A DNA stretch of 64,000 nt from Caproicibacter sp047833665 (GTDB lineage: Bacteria; Bacillota; Clostridia; Oscillospirales; Acutalibacteraceae): contig CP181261.1 of NCBI GenBank assembly GCA_047833665.1, forward strand, positions 2,480,001 through 2,544,000, written 5' to 3'. Of the stretch, positions 28,246 to 37,060 are shown one piece after another (within the stretch, counting starts at the first letter, position 1; each line of letters opens with the position of its first letter). The position numbers and the translations under genes are program-made. The notes beneath the pieces were generated by a model. It made no database searches. It was given only the letters and a program-made list of their open reading frames with translations, and was not told where the DNA came from.

Positions 28246-29434
28246 GTATTGTAAAGTTAAATGAAAGTTGAGGACCCGTCAGCCCTTCTGGTACAATGGT
28301 TTTGTCACAAAACACTGTACTCCCGAAAGGAGACGAGTCCTCATGGCAAAATCATACCAGATTTGCTGCCCGAAATGCAACAACCATCAAAACTTTTATC
28401 GTTATGGCAAAGATAAATATGGGAATCAGAAATATCTTTGCCGCGTATGCGGGTATCAATTTGCGCCGGATAATCCTGCGACCGGCAAGCTCGGCAGACC
28501 GCATATTCGTTCTTATCCGACCTGCCCTGTCTGCGGAAAAGCCATGTTCCTCCACCACGACCACAAGTATTACTCAAATTACCAGTGCTGCGACAAGAAA
28601 TGCGGCCATTCCATTTTCGTCCCGAAGCCGGCAGCCATTTCAGCGCCTTCCATGTCCAAGTTGTCGGGAAAAACCGATTTCAAGCGAATGCGCTATCCTG
28701 TGCATGTCATTCTGACGGCGCTGTCGATGTTCTATATGGGAAAGAACTCTTTCCGGAATATCGCCTTGATTCTGCGGGCCGTTATGAATATCCGGGTTTC
28801 TCACACTACCATCAGCAACTGGTGTACGAAGTTCGCACCTTTGTTTCAAAACATTTCGCTCCAGCTGATCCCGACGCTCAATTTTAACTCCGACGAGTGG
28901 CACGCGGATGAAACCGTCGTGAAAATCCGCGGCGTCAAGTATTACCTCTGGCTGATCGTGGACAGCGAGACCCGTTTCGTCCTTGGATTTCACCTGTCCC
29001 GGCACAGGGACAGCCCTCAGGCTTTTTCCTTACTGAATTCCGTCAAGCATCTCGGCAAGCCCGGGGCCGTTGTCACCGACCGTTACAGCGCCTACAAAGT
29101 CCCGGTGAAAGCCGTCCTGGGCGTCAGACATATCCGGGTTCAGAGCTTCCGCGACGACATTACCAACAATCTGATCGAATGCTTTAACAAGCAGTTCAAA
29201 GCCTGGTACAAAACTAAACAAGGGTTCGCTTCTTTCGATTCCGCCAACAACCTCATCTCGCTTTTCCTTTTCTTCTACAATTTCGTCCGTCCCCATTCCG
29301 CACTCGACGGCCTTACCCCGGCCCAGGTTGCCGGCCTTCAACTTCCACCCAAAAGCAAATACAGGCTTTTGCTTGTCGCTTGATGAAATTCCTTGTTCCT
29401 CAGCGCTATTCTTTCATGTTTACTTTACAGAGCC
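28246..29434 (+). mobile_element. IS6/IS240-like insertion sequence
   Basis: About 1.19 kb. Right end complement GGCTCTGTAAAGTAAACATG is of the IS6-type GGCTCTGT form; the left end carries the related TTGTAAAGTTAAATGAAAG. Exact left edge uncertain by a few bases. Confidence 0.75.
28343..29383 (+). CDS. IS6-like (DDE_Tnp_IS240) transposase with N-terminal zinc ribbons
   Basis: 346 residues. Two zinc-binding modules (CCPKCNN ... CRVCGYQF and CPVCGKAMFLHHDH) precede a DDE domain with WHADETVVKIRG, VTDRYSAY and LIECFNKQFKAWYK. AAAGGAG precedes ATG 28343; the frame begins further upstream without a site. Appears intact. Confidence 0.88.
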   Translation: MAKSYQICCPKCNNHQNFYRYGKDKYGNQKYLCRVCGYQFAPDNPATGKLGRPHIRSYPTCPVCGKAMFLHHDHKYYSNYQCCDKKCGHSIFVPKPAAISAPSMSKLSGKTDFKRMRYPVHVILTALSMFYMGKNSFRNIALILRAVMNIRVSHTTISNWCTKFAPLFQNISLQLIPTLNFNSDEWHADETVVKIRGVKYYLWLIVDSETRFVLGFHLSRHRDSPQAFSLLNSVKHLGKPGAVVTDRYSAYKVPVKAVLGVRHIRVQSFRDDITNNLIECFNKQFKAWYKTKQGFASFDSANNLISLFLFFYNFVRPHSALDGLTPAQVAGLQLPPKSKYRLLLVA

Positions 29435-29495
29435 CAAAAAAGGACACGGTTTGCAACGACAAACTGTGTCCTAAGTTATTATTAAATGTAAAAGC

Positions 29496-30071
29496 TCAAT
29501 CCATAATTCCAACCTGAGGGCCTTCGCCCCAATCTCCCTCAACGTACGTTCCGGAACCACCGGTTCCATGAGAGTAACCAAAGATCGGATCGTAACTTTT
29601 ATCGGATGTCCCACTTGATGATGTCGACGATCCATTCTCTGTTGTTACAGTCGGTTTGCTTGTATAGGACGGCTTGTGATTTTTGTCGGTTAGTGCTGGA
29701 TTTGTTGGTGGATTGCCGTCTTCACTATCGCCTTCGATCACCGGTTTAGGCGGCGTGGATGTTGGTTTTGAACTTGTCGTTAACGGTTCGCTGCGGGAAC
29801 TTTCTTTGGTTGGGTCAAAGGCGGGACTGATTTTCGACGGTTCCGTATCATCAGAAGTACTGCTTGGCGCGATGGAAGAGGGTTTAATTGGAGCAACGGA
29901 AAGTTCCGGAACTTCTGAAGAAACAGAAAGTGCCGAACTAGTCTCAGAGACGTTTGAAGCTTCTACTGAAGTCTTCACATGAGTTAAAACCAGTGCCAGC
30001 ACACATCCGGTAATAATCAAAATGCCCATAAACAAAATGATTGTTTTGGACTCAAGTTTTTTCTTTTTCAT
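29496..30071 (-). CDS. Membrane-anchored Ser/Thr/Pro-rich surface protein (DUF6550-like)
   Basis: 191 residues: short basic N-terminus, one membrane helix (TIILFMGILIITGCVLALVL), then a low-complexity Ser/Thr/Pro/Glu linker of about 110 residues and a conserved-looking tail GTYVEGDWGEGPQVGIMD. I recall similar short proteins in clostridial integrative elements (DUF6550), but this is from memory. Start ATG 30071 with GGAGGG 7 nt upstream. Function unknown; topology suggests an extracellular stalk. Confidence 0.6.
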   Translation of the reverse strand: MKKKKLESKTIILFMGILIITGCVLALVLTHVKTSVEASNVSETSSALSVSSEVPELSVAPIKPSSIAPSSTSDDTEPSKISPAFDPTKESSRSEPLTTSSKPTSTPPKPVIEGDSEDGNPPTNPALTDKNHKPSYTSKPTVTTENGSSTSSSGTSDKSYDPIFGYSHGTGGSGTYVEGDWGEGPQVGIMD

Positions 30072-30156
30072 CAAAATTCCCTCCGTTCATAAACTAAAAT
30101 TCATTCGAATATTTGTCAATCAGGATTTCATCAAATTAAATGCGTTTAAATTCAAT

Positions 30157-30185
30157 GTAGTAAAATTGTTTGGAAAACTTAGAAG
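30157..30185 (+). repeat. 29-bp direct repeat left of IS481 element
   Basis: Exact copy of 31249-31277; flanks the IS directly and looks like a long target duplication. Confidence 0.9.
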
Positions 30186-31248
30186 TGTAGGACTACAATA
30201 CATATTGGACAGTTGAGAAAAAATAAAAAACAGAAATGGACACATCGGTTAAAATAAAGCTACGCAAACCAAATCATACCGAAAGGAAGTGCCCATTTCT
30301 GCATGAATAGTGTAACACAAGACATGAAGTTTAGGCAATCCCTAATGATCTATGCTCAAAAGTACGGTGTTAGCCGTGCAAGCCGAAAATACAACAAAAG
30401 CCGTTCCTTTATCTATTTCTGGATGGCCCGGTATGACGGTACATTAGAATCGTTGGCTTGCCGGTCTAGGAGGCCTCACAGTCATCCAAACCAGCATACA
30501 CCTGCCGAGTTAAAGCTGATTCGCAACATGCGGCGCAGAAATCCCGACCTCGGTATGATTGAACTATGGTCTCGGTTAAAAAAGCGGGGATACACACGAT
30601 GTCCGGAAAGTCTGTTCCGTGTAATGCGCCGAATGGGAATGTTTCCAAAATCAAAACCAAAGAAAAAATATCAGCCAAAACCATACGAGCAAATGACATA
30701 TCCCGGAGAGCGCATTCAGATCGATGTAAAAGTTGTTCCAAAGCGCTGTATTGCCAACCCTGAGCTTCGGCTTTTCCAGTACACAGCTATTGATGAATTT
30801 TCTAGGCTGCGTTTTCTGGCAGCGTACCCTGAACAGAGTACTTACTCTTCTGCTGACTTTCTAAAACGAGCTGTCGAATGGTTTGCCCGGCGCGGCGTTC
30901 GTGTGGAATGCGTTCAAACTGACAACGGTTTTGAATTCACCAACCGTTTCTCACCTTCCAAGAAACATCTGCTGACGTTGTTCGAGGCCACTGCCGCTAA
31001 ACTTCATATCCGGCACAAGTTAATTCGTCCTTATACCCCTAGGCACAACGGGAAAGTGGAACGCAGTCATCGCGAAGACCAAAAACGCTTTTATAACAAA
31101 CACCATTTTTACTCTTTAGCGGACTTTGAAAACCAACTTTCCATCTACTTAAGACGCTCTAATCATATGCCGATGCGTCCTCTTCATTGGTTGTCTCCTT
31201 CTGAATTTTTACATTCCCATACTGTCCAATATGTTTGACAAACCTACA
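30186..31248 (+). mobile_element. IS481-family insertion sequence
   Basis: 1063 bp with ends TGTAGGACTACAATACATAT and complement TGTAGGTTTGTCAAACATAT, both continuing TGGACAGT. Inserted in the last codons of the 31743-31 kb membrane protein gene and flanked by a 29-bp exact direct repeat. Confidence 0.88.
30303..31238 (+). CDS. IS481-family DDE transposase
   Basis: 311 residues. HTH (YGVSRASRKYNKSRSFIYFW), then rve core with the triad in RIQIDVKVV, VQTDNGFEF and RHNGKVERSHREDQKRFY. GAAAGGAAG upstream. Appears intact. Confidence 0.92.
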   Translation: MNSVTQDMKFRQSLMIYAQKYGVSRASRKYNKSRSFIYFWMARYDGTLESLACRSRRPHSHPNQHTPAELKLIRNMRRRNPDLGMIELWSRLKKRGYTRCPESLFRVMRRMGMFPKSKPKKKYQPKPYEQMTYPGERIQIDVKVVPKRCIANPELRLFQYTAIDEFSRLRFLAAYPEQSTYSSADFLKRAVEWFARRGVRVECVQTDNGFEFTNRFSPSKKHLLTLFEATAAKLHIRHKLIRPYTPRHNGKVERSHREDQKRFYNKHHFYSLADFENQLSIYLRRSNHMPMRPLHWLSPSEFLHSHTVQYV

Positions 31249-31743
31249 GTAGTAAAATTGTTTGGAAAACTTAGAAGGACAAATTGCGTCTCCGTAAATT
31301 TCCCGTACAATTGGTTTTATGCTTTTCTTGTACGCGCGCTCTCTTTTCACAATCACTGTATGTGTTGATTGACAAATTTCCCTCGTAAACATACTTTGGG
31401 TAATCGTTTTATAGCTCCCAATCGGAAGTTGTTCCAACACCTGACGCATTTGAGATAAATATACCTCACGACTTACTTGGCCGAATTGTCTCGGTTGTTT
31501 GACATTTTGATAAATCCAGAAGCAATGCGTGAATGGATACTTGACCATAATCAGATAGTCATTCAGTCGTTTATGCCGTACTTTGAAAGTCACAAAGCAG
31601 CATCCAATGCCTAGGATGATATATAAAATGGTTAGAATACGAATTTCCGGCCAGACCAAAATCATACCGGTTAAAACAATACAAACAAGAGCCAAAATCA
31701 CAGAACAGGGATTCTTTCGGAGATAAAATTTAAAACATCGCAT
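31249..31743 (-). pseudogene. Small two-helix membrane protein, C-terminus replaced by IS481 insertion
   Basis: Starts MRCFKFYLRKNPCSVILALV at 31743, with two membrane helices (residues ~12-50) and a cytosolic basic domain. Removing the IS and one 29-bp repeat joins ...KFSKQFYY to IEFKRI-stop at 30134-30156, so only about seven residues were displaced; as drawn the frame runs into IS DNA to 31159. Function unknown. It lies between the IS481 and parAB. The protein may still work. Confidence 0.6.
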
Positions 31744-31796
31744 ATAGTTTATTCTTCTTATAAAACCTGGTCATCAGCCATTCGGATGTTCGCTGC

Positions 31797-32702
31797 TCAA
31801 ACCTGTCGGAACAGCGTTTCCAGACTTCTTAGAATATATGCCCGAATTTGCGCCGGTGAAGCTTTGTCAAAGTCAAAATCAATACCAATCCGTTTCAAAT
31901 CAGATATTTTTATGGAAACGGACGCGGGAGCTTTCGATTGTTTATGAATATTGCTTTTTTCCTGTTCTGAATCATCGGAAGAACCAAATATACGGTCCAG
32001 TTCGATGGTGGACACAGGCGATAGTTTGCGAATCATCTGCGCCTGCGCAACGCTGACGGAAAGAAATGAATGATGTTCCAGATAGTCGGAAACTACCTGC
32101 AAGTCATTTGGAGGAAGATATGCCAATTGTACTCCAACCATAATCGGAAGACGCCCTGTGTCGACCATGTTCAATAAGGGCCTTGTTAATTTAGTTAATT
32201 TAATATACCTTTGAATCATTTTCACATTCTCGGAATTTTGTTCTGCAACAGCTGCCGCTGTTTTACGCTGCCCCTTCGCTTTATAACTTTCCTTTTGGAG
32301 CTTATACGCAAAGGCCTTTTCAGATGGAAGCAATTCCTGTCGCTGATTTAGATTGCTGTTAACAAGAATCAAATTAGCAGTTGGATCATCGCACTCAATG
32401 ACAATACAAGCTACCTTCACTCCTGCCATTTTACAAGCCCTTTTTCGGTTGCGTCCGGATAAAACAAAGTACTTCCCATCTTTTTTTCGGACGGTACATG
32501 GGCTAATCTGCCCGTTTTCTTTAATATCTGCTGCCAATTCTGCCAACTTCTCAGGGGAATATGGACGGAAGGGTTGGTTCTCAATTTCAATCAATTTATC
32601 CGGATGAATCATGACAATTTGATTGGAAGACTGCGGCATAGTTCCAAAAAGGGTTCCGCTTAATGCCTCTTCCAAAGAAGGAATTTCCTGCTTTTGAATC
32701 AT
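31797..32702 (-). CDS. parB: ParB/Spo0J-type partition protein
   Basis: 301 residues. N-terminal ParB/Srx CTPase fold with the IENQPFRPYSPEKLAELAADI opening, GRNRKRAC (the GxRRxxA-like box) and NLNQRQELLPSEKAFAYKLQ; then a KorB-type HTH (residues ~150-200) and a C-terminal dimerisation region. Start overlaps parA by 4 nt (ATGA). It is a plasmid/ICE-type ParB rather than the chromosomal one, judged by its location on the island. Confidence 0.85.
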   Translation of the reverse strand: MIQKQEIPSLEEALSGTLFGTMPQSSNQIVMIHPDKLIEIENQPFRPYSPEKLAELAADIKENGQISPCTVRKKDGKYFVLSGRNRKRACKMAGVKVACIVIECDDPTANLILVNSNLNQRQELLPSEKAFAYKLQKESYKAKGQRKTAAAVAEQNSENVKMIQRYIKLTKLTRPLLNMVDTGRLPIMVGVQLAYLPPNDLQVVSDYLEHHSFLSVSVAQAQMIRKLSPVSTIELDRIFGSSDDSEQEKSNIHKQSKAPASVSIKISDLKRIGIDFDFDKASPAQIRAYILRSLETLFRQV

Positions 32703-33484
32703 GTTGCATTCCTCCGAATCATTTCATCAACTGCCGCCATATATGCCTGACCGACTTTACTGTTTTTATGTGAGACAAGACTGGATCGACTTTCTGTGCT
32801 GTTTCTTGCTTCCTGAAGCATTGGAATTGGTTTTTCAAATACCATATCACCATAACTTTCACGCAGTGCCTTCAACACGTCATTGCTCATATTGGTTCGT
32901 GCGCTAAACATGGTAACTAACATTCCTTGAATATATGGCTTGATGTTCTGAACCTGTTTGATTGCCATATACCGCTGCAGCATTGCAGGCACACTTTCAT
33001 AGGCCAGAAGTTCAGCTTGAATTGGTAAGAGAAGTTTTGTGCTTGCTTGCAATGCATTGGATACCAACAAATTATCAACGGCCGTCGGACAGTCAAATAG
33101 GATATAATCATACCGGTGAAAAAACTCCTGTTTGAATATTCGTGAAAGGACGGTATTGCTTTCACCATCAGCTCCGAGAATCGCATAAATGCCGCCCAGC
33201 ATTTTGTTGGCGGGAATAAAATCTATATCTTCTTTGTCATTATGCCGAATAAAATCAGTATAATCATTTGAGTGAACACGGGAGACCTCCTGATAAATCA
33301 GTTCACTGATTGTGGGCCGTCCGTCCGGTTCAAATGAAAGCCAGCGAGAAAGATGGCTTTGCTGGTCCAAATCAACAAGTAGGACATTTTGTCCGACTTG
33401 CCTCAACCCGGCACCAATATTTAAGACTGTTGTTGTCTTGCCAACGCCGCCTTTTTCCAAAGAAACCGCAATGATATGACTCAT
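32699..33484 (-). CDS. parA: ParA/Soj-type partition ATPase
   Basis: 261 residues. Deviant Walker A KGGVGKTTT, Walker A' LLVDLDQQSHLS, Walker B YILFDCPTA. GGAGAGG site before ATG 33484. Positions 33375-33401 inside the gene (encoding VGQNVLLVD) carry a 25/27 match to the palindrome found twice at 26 kb. Probably maintains or stabilises the element when excised. Confidence 0.92.
   Translation of the reverse strand: MSHIIAVSLEKGGVGKTTTVLNIGAGLRQVGQNVLLVDLDQQSHLSRWLSFEPDGRPTISELIYQEVSRVHSNDYTDFIRHNDKEDIDFIPANKMLGGIYAILGADGESNTVLSRIFKQEFFHRYDYILFDCPTAVDNLLVSNALQASTKLLLPIQAELLAYESVPAMLQRYMAIKQVQNIKPYIQGMLVTMFSARTNMSNDVLKALRESYGDMVFEKPIPMLQEARNSTESRSSLVSHKNSKVGQAYMAAVDEMIRRNAT
33375..33401. promoter_or_regulatory. 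27-bp palindrome, copy 3, inside parA (parS candidate)
   Basis: Reads as the reverse complement of the 26-kb copies with two mismatches (33375 and 33381). The shared length rules out chance. Confidence 0.55.
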
Positions 33485-33546
33485 TTTCCCCTCTCCTTTT
33501 TAATTAAAAATTTGCATTTGTTCTTTTAATTGATTTCAAAAGAAAA

Positions 33547-33577
33547 ATGCTTCCTGAGTTCTCTCAGAAAGCATCTA
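33547..33577. terminator. Hairpin upstream of parA
   Basis: ATGCTTcCTGAG-ttct-CTCAGaAAGCAT; a stem of about 11 bp with one bulge pair, between the parA start and the divergent AAA gene. It could be a terminator or part of the par control region. A second short palindrome TTAGGC...GCCTAA follows at 33584-33605. Confidence 0.45.
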
Positions 33578-33750
33578 ATTTCATTAGGCAAGCCGGTAGG
33601 CCTAATTTTGCCACTATGCAAATTCAATTGATATTGCCATCATGAACAAATCTGAAAAAATATTTTGGCAATGATTAAAACTATATAAATTACAAAATTT
33701 CGGCTATAATAGGGTATAGATAGTAAATTGGCCGAAAGTGGTGAGTGAAT

Positions 33751-34980
33751 ATGGCTTATATTAAACGCCAGATTGAAGATAGTGTTCTACGCCTAAGTGA
33801 ACAATTTGCTGTTGTGCTGATTACTGGTCCGCGGCAAGTAGGAAAAACCACTATGCTCATGGAACTGATGAAATCAGAGCCTAAAGAACGCGAATACGTC
33901 ACACTGGATGATTTAAATGAACGCGCAATGGCCAAAAATGATCCCGCAATGTTTTTTCAAATTCACCATCCTCCTATTTTGATTGACGAAGTGCAGTATG
34001 CACCGGAATTGTTTCCTTATATTAAAATGCAAGTGGATAAGACCCATACACCGGGAGATTTTTGGCTCACCGGTTCCCAACTTTATAAACTCATGCACGG
34101 TGTGCAAGAATCCCTTGCAGGCCGTGTCGCTTTGCTGAACTTATTTTCTCTTTCGCAGTCTGAAGTAGAAGGAAGACAGGAATCTCCGTTCTCTGTCGAA
34201 CTTTCTGCCTTAACTCAAAGAAAACCATTTGTACACCCAGCTGCGGCTCCTGAAACCTTTCAGCGAATCTGGAAAGGCAGTATGCCCGCTATTCTCAGCG
34301 GCGCTGTTACTGACCGGGATGTTTTTTATTCCGGATATCTCAGCACGTATATTGACCGCGATGTTCGTGAGTTATCCAACGCTATTGATTCTCTCAAGTT
34401 TTTGCGTTTTATTACAGCAGTGGCCGCCAGAACCGGACAATTGCTAAATTACAAGGGAATTGCTGACGATGCTGACATTGACCAAGCAACCGTTAAAAAT
34501 TGGCTGAATATTTTAGAAACACTGGGTATAATCTTTTATCTTCATCCGTATTCCAACAATGTATTAAAGCGGACTATTAAAACTCCAAAACTGTATTTTT
34601 ATGACACCGGCCTTGTTTGTTATCTAACCAAGTGGAGTACGCCGGAAGTAGCCATGAATGGAGCTATGAGCGGAGCTCTGTACGAAAATTATGTTGTATC
34701 GGAAATCATAAAGAGCTTCACTCACAATGCAAAAACTCCATATCTGTATTATTATCGGGATAAGGATGCCAAAGAAATCGATCTGCTTATCGAAGCTGAC
34801 GGAAAACTGCATCCCATAGAAATCAAGAAAACAGCTCATCCCGAAAAACGAATGACATCAGCATTCTCTGTAATTGACAAAACCCCATTGGAACACGGTA
34901 CCGGTGCTGTTATTTGTTTAGCGGATGGTTTAAGTGCATTGAGTCCGGATATTTTGATTATCCCGTCATGGTTTATCTAA
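33751..34980 (+). CDS. AAA ATPase with DUF4143 nuclease-like C-terminus
   Basis: 409 residues. AAA_14 Walker A GPRQVGKTTM, Walker B ILIDEVQYAPE, sensor LTGSQLYKLM; then a winged-helix and DUF4143 with a PD-(D/E)xK-like EIDLLIEADG...PIEIKKT. Widespread orphan ATPases of unknown role. ATG 33751 is preferred over the GTG at 33745 because GGTGAG lies just upstream. It ends 8 nt before the attR-like repeat, so it is the last gene of the island. Confidence 0.82.
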   Translation: MAYIKRQIEDSVLRLSEQFAVVLITGPRQVGKTTMLMELMKSEPKEREYVTLDDLNERAMAKNDPAMFFQIHHPPILIDEVQYAPELFPYIKMQVDKTHTPGDFWLTGSQLYKLMHGVQESLAGRVALLNLFSLSQSEVEGRQESPFSVELSALTQRKPFVHPAAAPETFQRIWKGSMPAILSGAVTDRDVFYSGYLSTYIDRDVRELSNAIDSLKFLRFITAVAARTGQLLNYKGIADDADIDQATVKNWLNILETLGIIFYLHPYSNNVLKRTIKTPKLYFYDTGLVCYLTKWSTPEVAMNGAMSGALYENYVVSEIIKSFTHNAKTPYLYYYRDKDAKEIDLLIEADGKLHPIEIKKTAHPEKRMTSAFSVIDKTPLEHGTGAVICLADGLSALSPDILIIPSWFI

Positions 34981-34987
34981 TTAAATC

Positions 34988-35022
34988 GTCGTAGGTTCAA
35001 ATCCAGCCTCCGCAACCAAACA
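34988..35022 (+). repeat. attR-like repeat: partial tRNA-fMet 3' end
   Basis: Exact 29-bp match to 24001-24029 plus gtcgt beyond one mismatch (A at 34993 breaks the T-stem pair). No complete tRNA precedes it, so this is the far junction of the island. Confidence 0.85.
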
Positions 35023-35026
35023 AAAC

Positions 35027-35055
35027 CCAGTAGCTATGTAGCTGCTGGGACTTTT
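35027..35055 (+). terminator. Hairpin after the attR-like repeat
   Basis: CCCAGTAGCT-atgt-AGCTGCTGGG then acttttc. Probably the original terminator of the tRNA before island insertion. A related hairpin and following sequence recur at 39024-39107. Confidence 0.65.
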
Positions 35056-35111
35056 CTATTTCCCTCTCCTATATAAAGTTGTCAACAATTCAGCAAAGTT
35101 CCAAATATGAC

Positions 35112-35293
35112 TTTTCGATTATCCTTTTATTACACCAAGCAATTCTTCGGTAGAATGAGTACAGAGTATATTGATGACCTCCAAATGGTGTGGTGGTAAT
35201 TTCCATTTTAAAGGTTTTTCATCGAATATGCTCTGCTTTTTTGTTCTTTTTTCGCAGGCCTATTCGTCACACCCCAACATTTATTATAGAGCC
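35112..35293 (-). mobile_element. ISL3 remnant (right end)
   Basis: Matches about 180 bp of the intact ISL3 element's right end, including the start of the transposase gene and the terminal TTATAGAGCC. The body is missing. Confidence 0.85.
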
Positions 35294-35796
35294 TAAAGAA
35301 ATCTAAATACAATATATGGAGTAATCCAAGCTTCTACAAGCGCAGAAATCAAGAGCGCAACATACAACCATCCGGATTTTTGTATTAAAGACTTCATATC
35401 TTTTTGGTCATTATCAAGATATTTACTAATACAGGCACCAAGTAAAAGAAAAACCGAAATCTCAGGGATTCCATGGGGCAAAATCATTAACAAATATATA
35501 GGATACATGAATCGTGAAACTAATAATCCAATTCGGATTGCGTTAACAATAACCATGATATATATATTTAATTTCCCAACAAAAACCGATGTGAAAGTGT
35601 ATATGAATACTAGCGTGTTGTTAGCCATGATTACATCAAAATCATGCAAATTATTTAACTCTATATTGGTATTGATAGTTTGTTTCTCAACGTTAAAATT
35701 CAATAAAAAACTCACTATAACCAGCAATAGAAACCAAATCAAATATTGCAAAAAATAATTTAAACAACTTGACTGTTTCTTTTTAAATATGTTCAC
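35293..35796 (-). CDS. SpoIIM/DUF95-family membrane protein of circular bacteriocin cluster
   Basis: 167 residues from GTG 35796 (GGAGGT 9 nt upstream), four to five membrane helices. Conserved SpoIIM-family block LPHGIPEISVFLLLGA and a C-terminal LVEAWITPYIV. DUF95 proteins are found in essentially all circular bacteriocin loci and are needed for maturation or secretion. Last gene of the cassette; its stop overlaps the IS remnant edge, so the IS landed immediately after it. Confidence 0.8.
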   Translation of the reverse strand: MNIFKKKQSSCLNYFLQYLIWFLLLVIVSFLLNFNVEKQTINTNIELNNLHDFDVIMANNTLVFIYTFTSVFVGKLNIYIMVIVNAIRIGLLVSRFMYPIYLLMILPHGIPEISVFLLLGACISKYLDNDQKDMKSLIQKSGWLYVALLISALVEAWITPYIVFRFL

Positions 35797-35901
35797 AACA
35801 CAAACACCTCCATCAAAAAGTATGGTAGAGGACCGATTAAAGTCCTCTACCAGCCATGACACATAACTTCTCATCTGTTATAAATTTAAATTAACTTACT
35901 A

Positions 35902-36174
35902 TTATGCTGAAGTAACACCAAATGCTGCTGTAACACCAAATGCTGCTGCAGCAGCAGCTAACCAAGCTGGCACAGTAACCCCCAATATTGCCGCAAAGGC
36001 TCCCGAAATGGTTCCGCCAGCTGATACCCAGTCAACAATATCAGTGATGCCTAGCTTCCCCGCAATAAAATAAATGTTTGGCATAATAGCTAACGAAAGG
36101 ACGAACAAAGAAACAATCTTAACGATATGTTTCTTATCAATTTTGCGGATATTTTTCACAATAGTCCCCTTCAT
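35902..36174 (-). CDS. Circular bacteriocin precursor (gassericin A / butyrivibriocin AR10 type)
   Basis: 90 residues: a 33-residue leader ending IMPN and a 57-residue core beginning IYFIAGKLGIT and ending GVTSA. Core features DWVSAGGTISGAFAAILGVT and VPAWLAAAAAAFG closely follow gassericin A and AR10, which are cleaved between Asn and Ile and joined head to tail (here Ile1-Ala57). The core is highly hydrophobic, fitting the compact four/five-helix bundle that permeabilises target membranes. GAAGGGG ribosome site. It sits between the small immunity candidate and the DUF95 gene. Confidence 0.9.
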   Translation of the reverse strand: MKGTIVKNIRKIDKKHIVKIVSLFVLSLAIMPNIYFIAGKLGITDIVDWVSAGGTISGAFAAILGVTVPAWLAAAAAAFGVTAAFGVTSA

Positions 36175-36212
36175 TTTTTCTTTCTTAAGTTTACACCCTA
36201 ACAGATGAAATG

Positions 36213-36380
36213 CTATTTACTCGATTTGTAAAAATTCAAACAAACTAACGCTATTGCTACCAGTAACAGTGGAATAAAGGAATAGTCCTTGTAACCATTT
36301 TGCCACAACCAGCCTAATAAAAGAATGGCTGCAACGGATAGGAGAATAGACGCAATTCTAAAAATAACATGATTTTTCAT
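36213..36380 (-). CDS. Small two-helix membrane protein, bacteriocin immunity candidate
   Basis: 55 residues, MKNHVIFRIASILLSVAAIL then a short polar turn (QNGYKDYSF), a second helix and basic tail FYKSSK. Short, basic, two-helix proteins next to circular bacteriocin precursors usually confer self-immunity. AAAGGAGAAAAT site 5-8 nt upstream of ATG 36380. Too short for standard ORF lists. Confidence 0.7.
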   Translation of the reverse strand: MKNHVIFRIASILLSVAAILLLGWLWQNGYKDYSFIPLLLVAIALVCLNFYKSSK

Positions 36381-36409
36381 GATATTTTCTCCTTTATTGT
36401 TTATACGGT

Positions 36410-37060
36410 TTAAATGACTTCACTTTTGTCATATAGGACAATAGATAATTTGATTGAAAATATTCCTACGAGTATAAAAACAACTGCAATACTGAAGAAA
36501 ACTACATATCGAGGAATAGTTTGGTAAAAATTTATCCAATCATTTAAGTTAAGTTTTTTAACTCCAAATGCAATCATGCCGGTCAAGATAAGAATACTCA
36601 TACACACAACATTCGCACCTTGAACGCCAAATTTGTAGCAGGTGGGTAATAATAAAAAATTATTAAAAACAGCGAAAACAAAACCTAAAATCGGAAAGAC
36701 AAAGTAAAAGGAGAGTGGCTGCTCTTTATAAAGTAGAAAAGCTATTAGATTTAAACACAAAGAGTATAGGGAACACCCAAAGATAATGCTTGTAAAAAGA
36801 ATAAATCTTGAACCTACAGCTTGTGCGCTTGAGATTGGCATAGTTTTGAGTTCTTTTAGCCAGTTATCTTTTTCGTCTTCTGCAAAAATATATACAATCC
36901 GTGCACCTATGCCAAGCGGTATTAGCAAACTTAAAAGACTGCTAATGGGAAATCCCATCATAAAAGTGAATAGTAGGCCCAAACTTGAAAGGATTACCAA
37001 AGGAAATCGTAAATACCTTTTATACAGAACCAAACCATCTCTCATTAATATTCCTTTCAT
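36410..37060 (-). CDS. ABC transporter permease of bacteriocin cassette
   Basis: 216 residues with six membrane helices and no recognisable catalytic motif, of the ABC-2 permease kind. It overlaps the ATPase gene by 4 nt (ATGA). Likely exports the circular peptide or contributes to immunity. Confidence 0.75.
   Translation of the reverse strand: MKGILMRDGLVLYKRYLRFPLVILSSLGLLFTFMMGFPISSLLSLLIPLGIGARIVYIFAEDEKDNWLKELKTMPISSAQAVGSRFILFTSIIFGCSLYSLCLNLIAFLLYKEQPLSFYFVFPILGFVFAVFNNFLLLPTCYKFGVQGANVVCMSILILTGMIAFGVKKLNLNDWINFYQTIPRYVVFFSIAVVFILVGIFSIKLSIVLYDKSEVI

Noticed and set aside
34988..35022. Second tRNA gene
   Set aside because: Only the T-arm and acceptor 3' half are present, with a broken T-stem pair; it is an attachment-site remnant.
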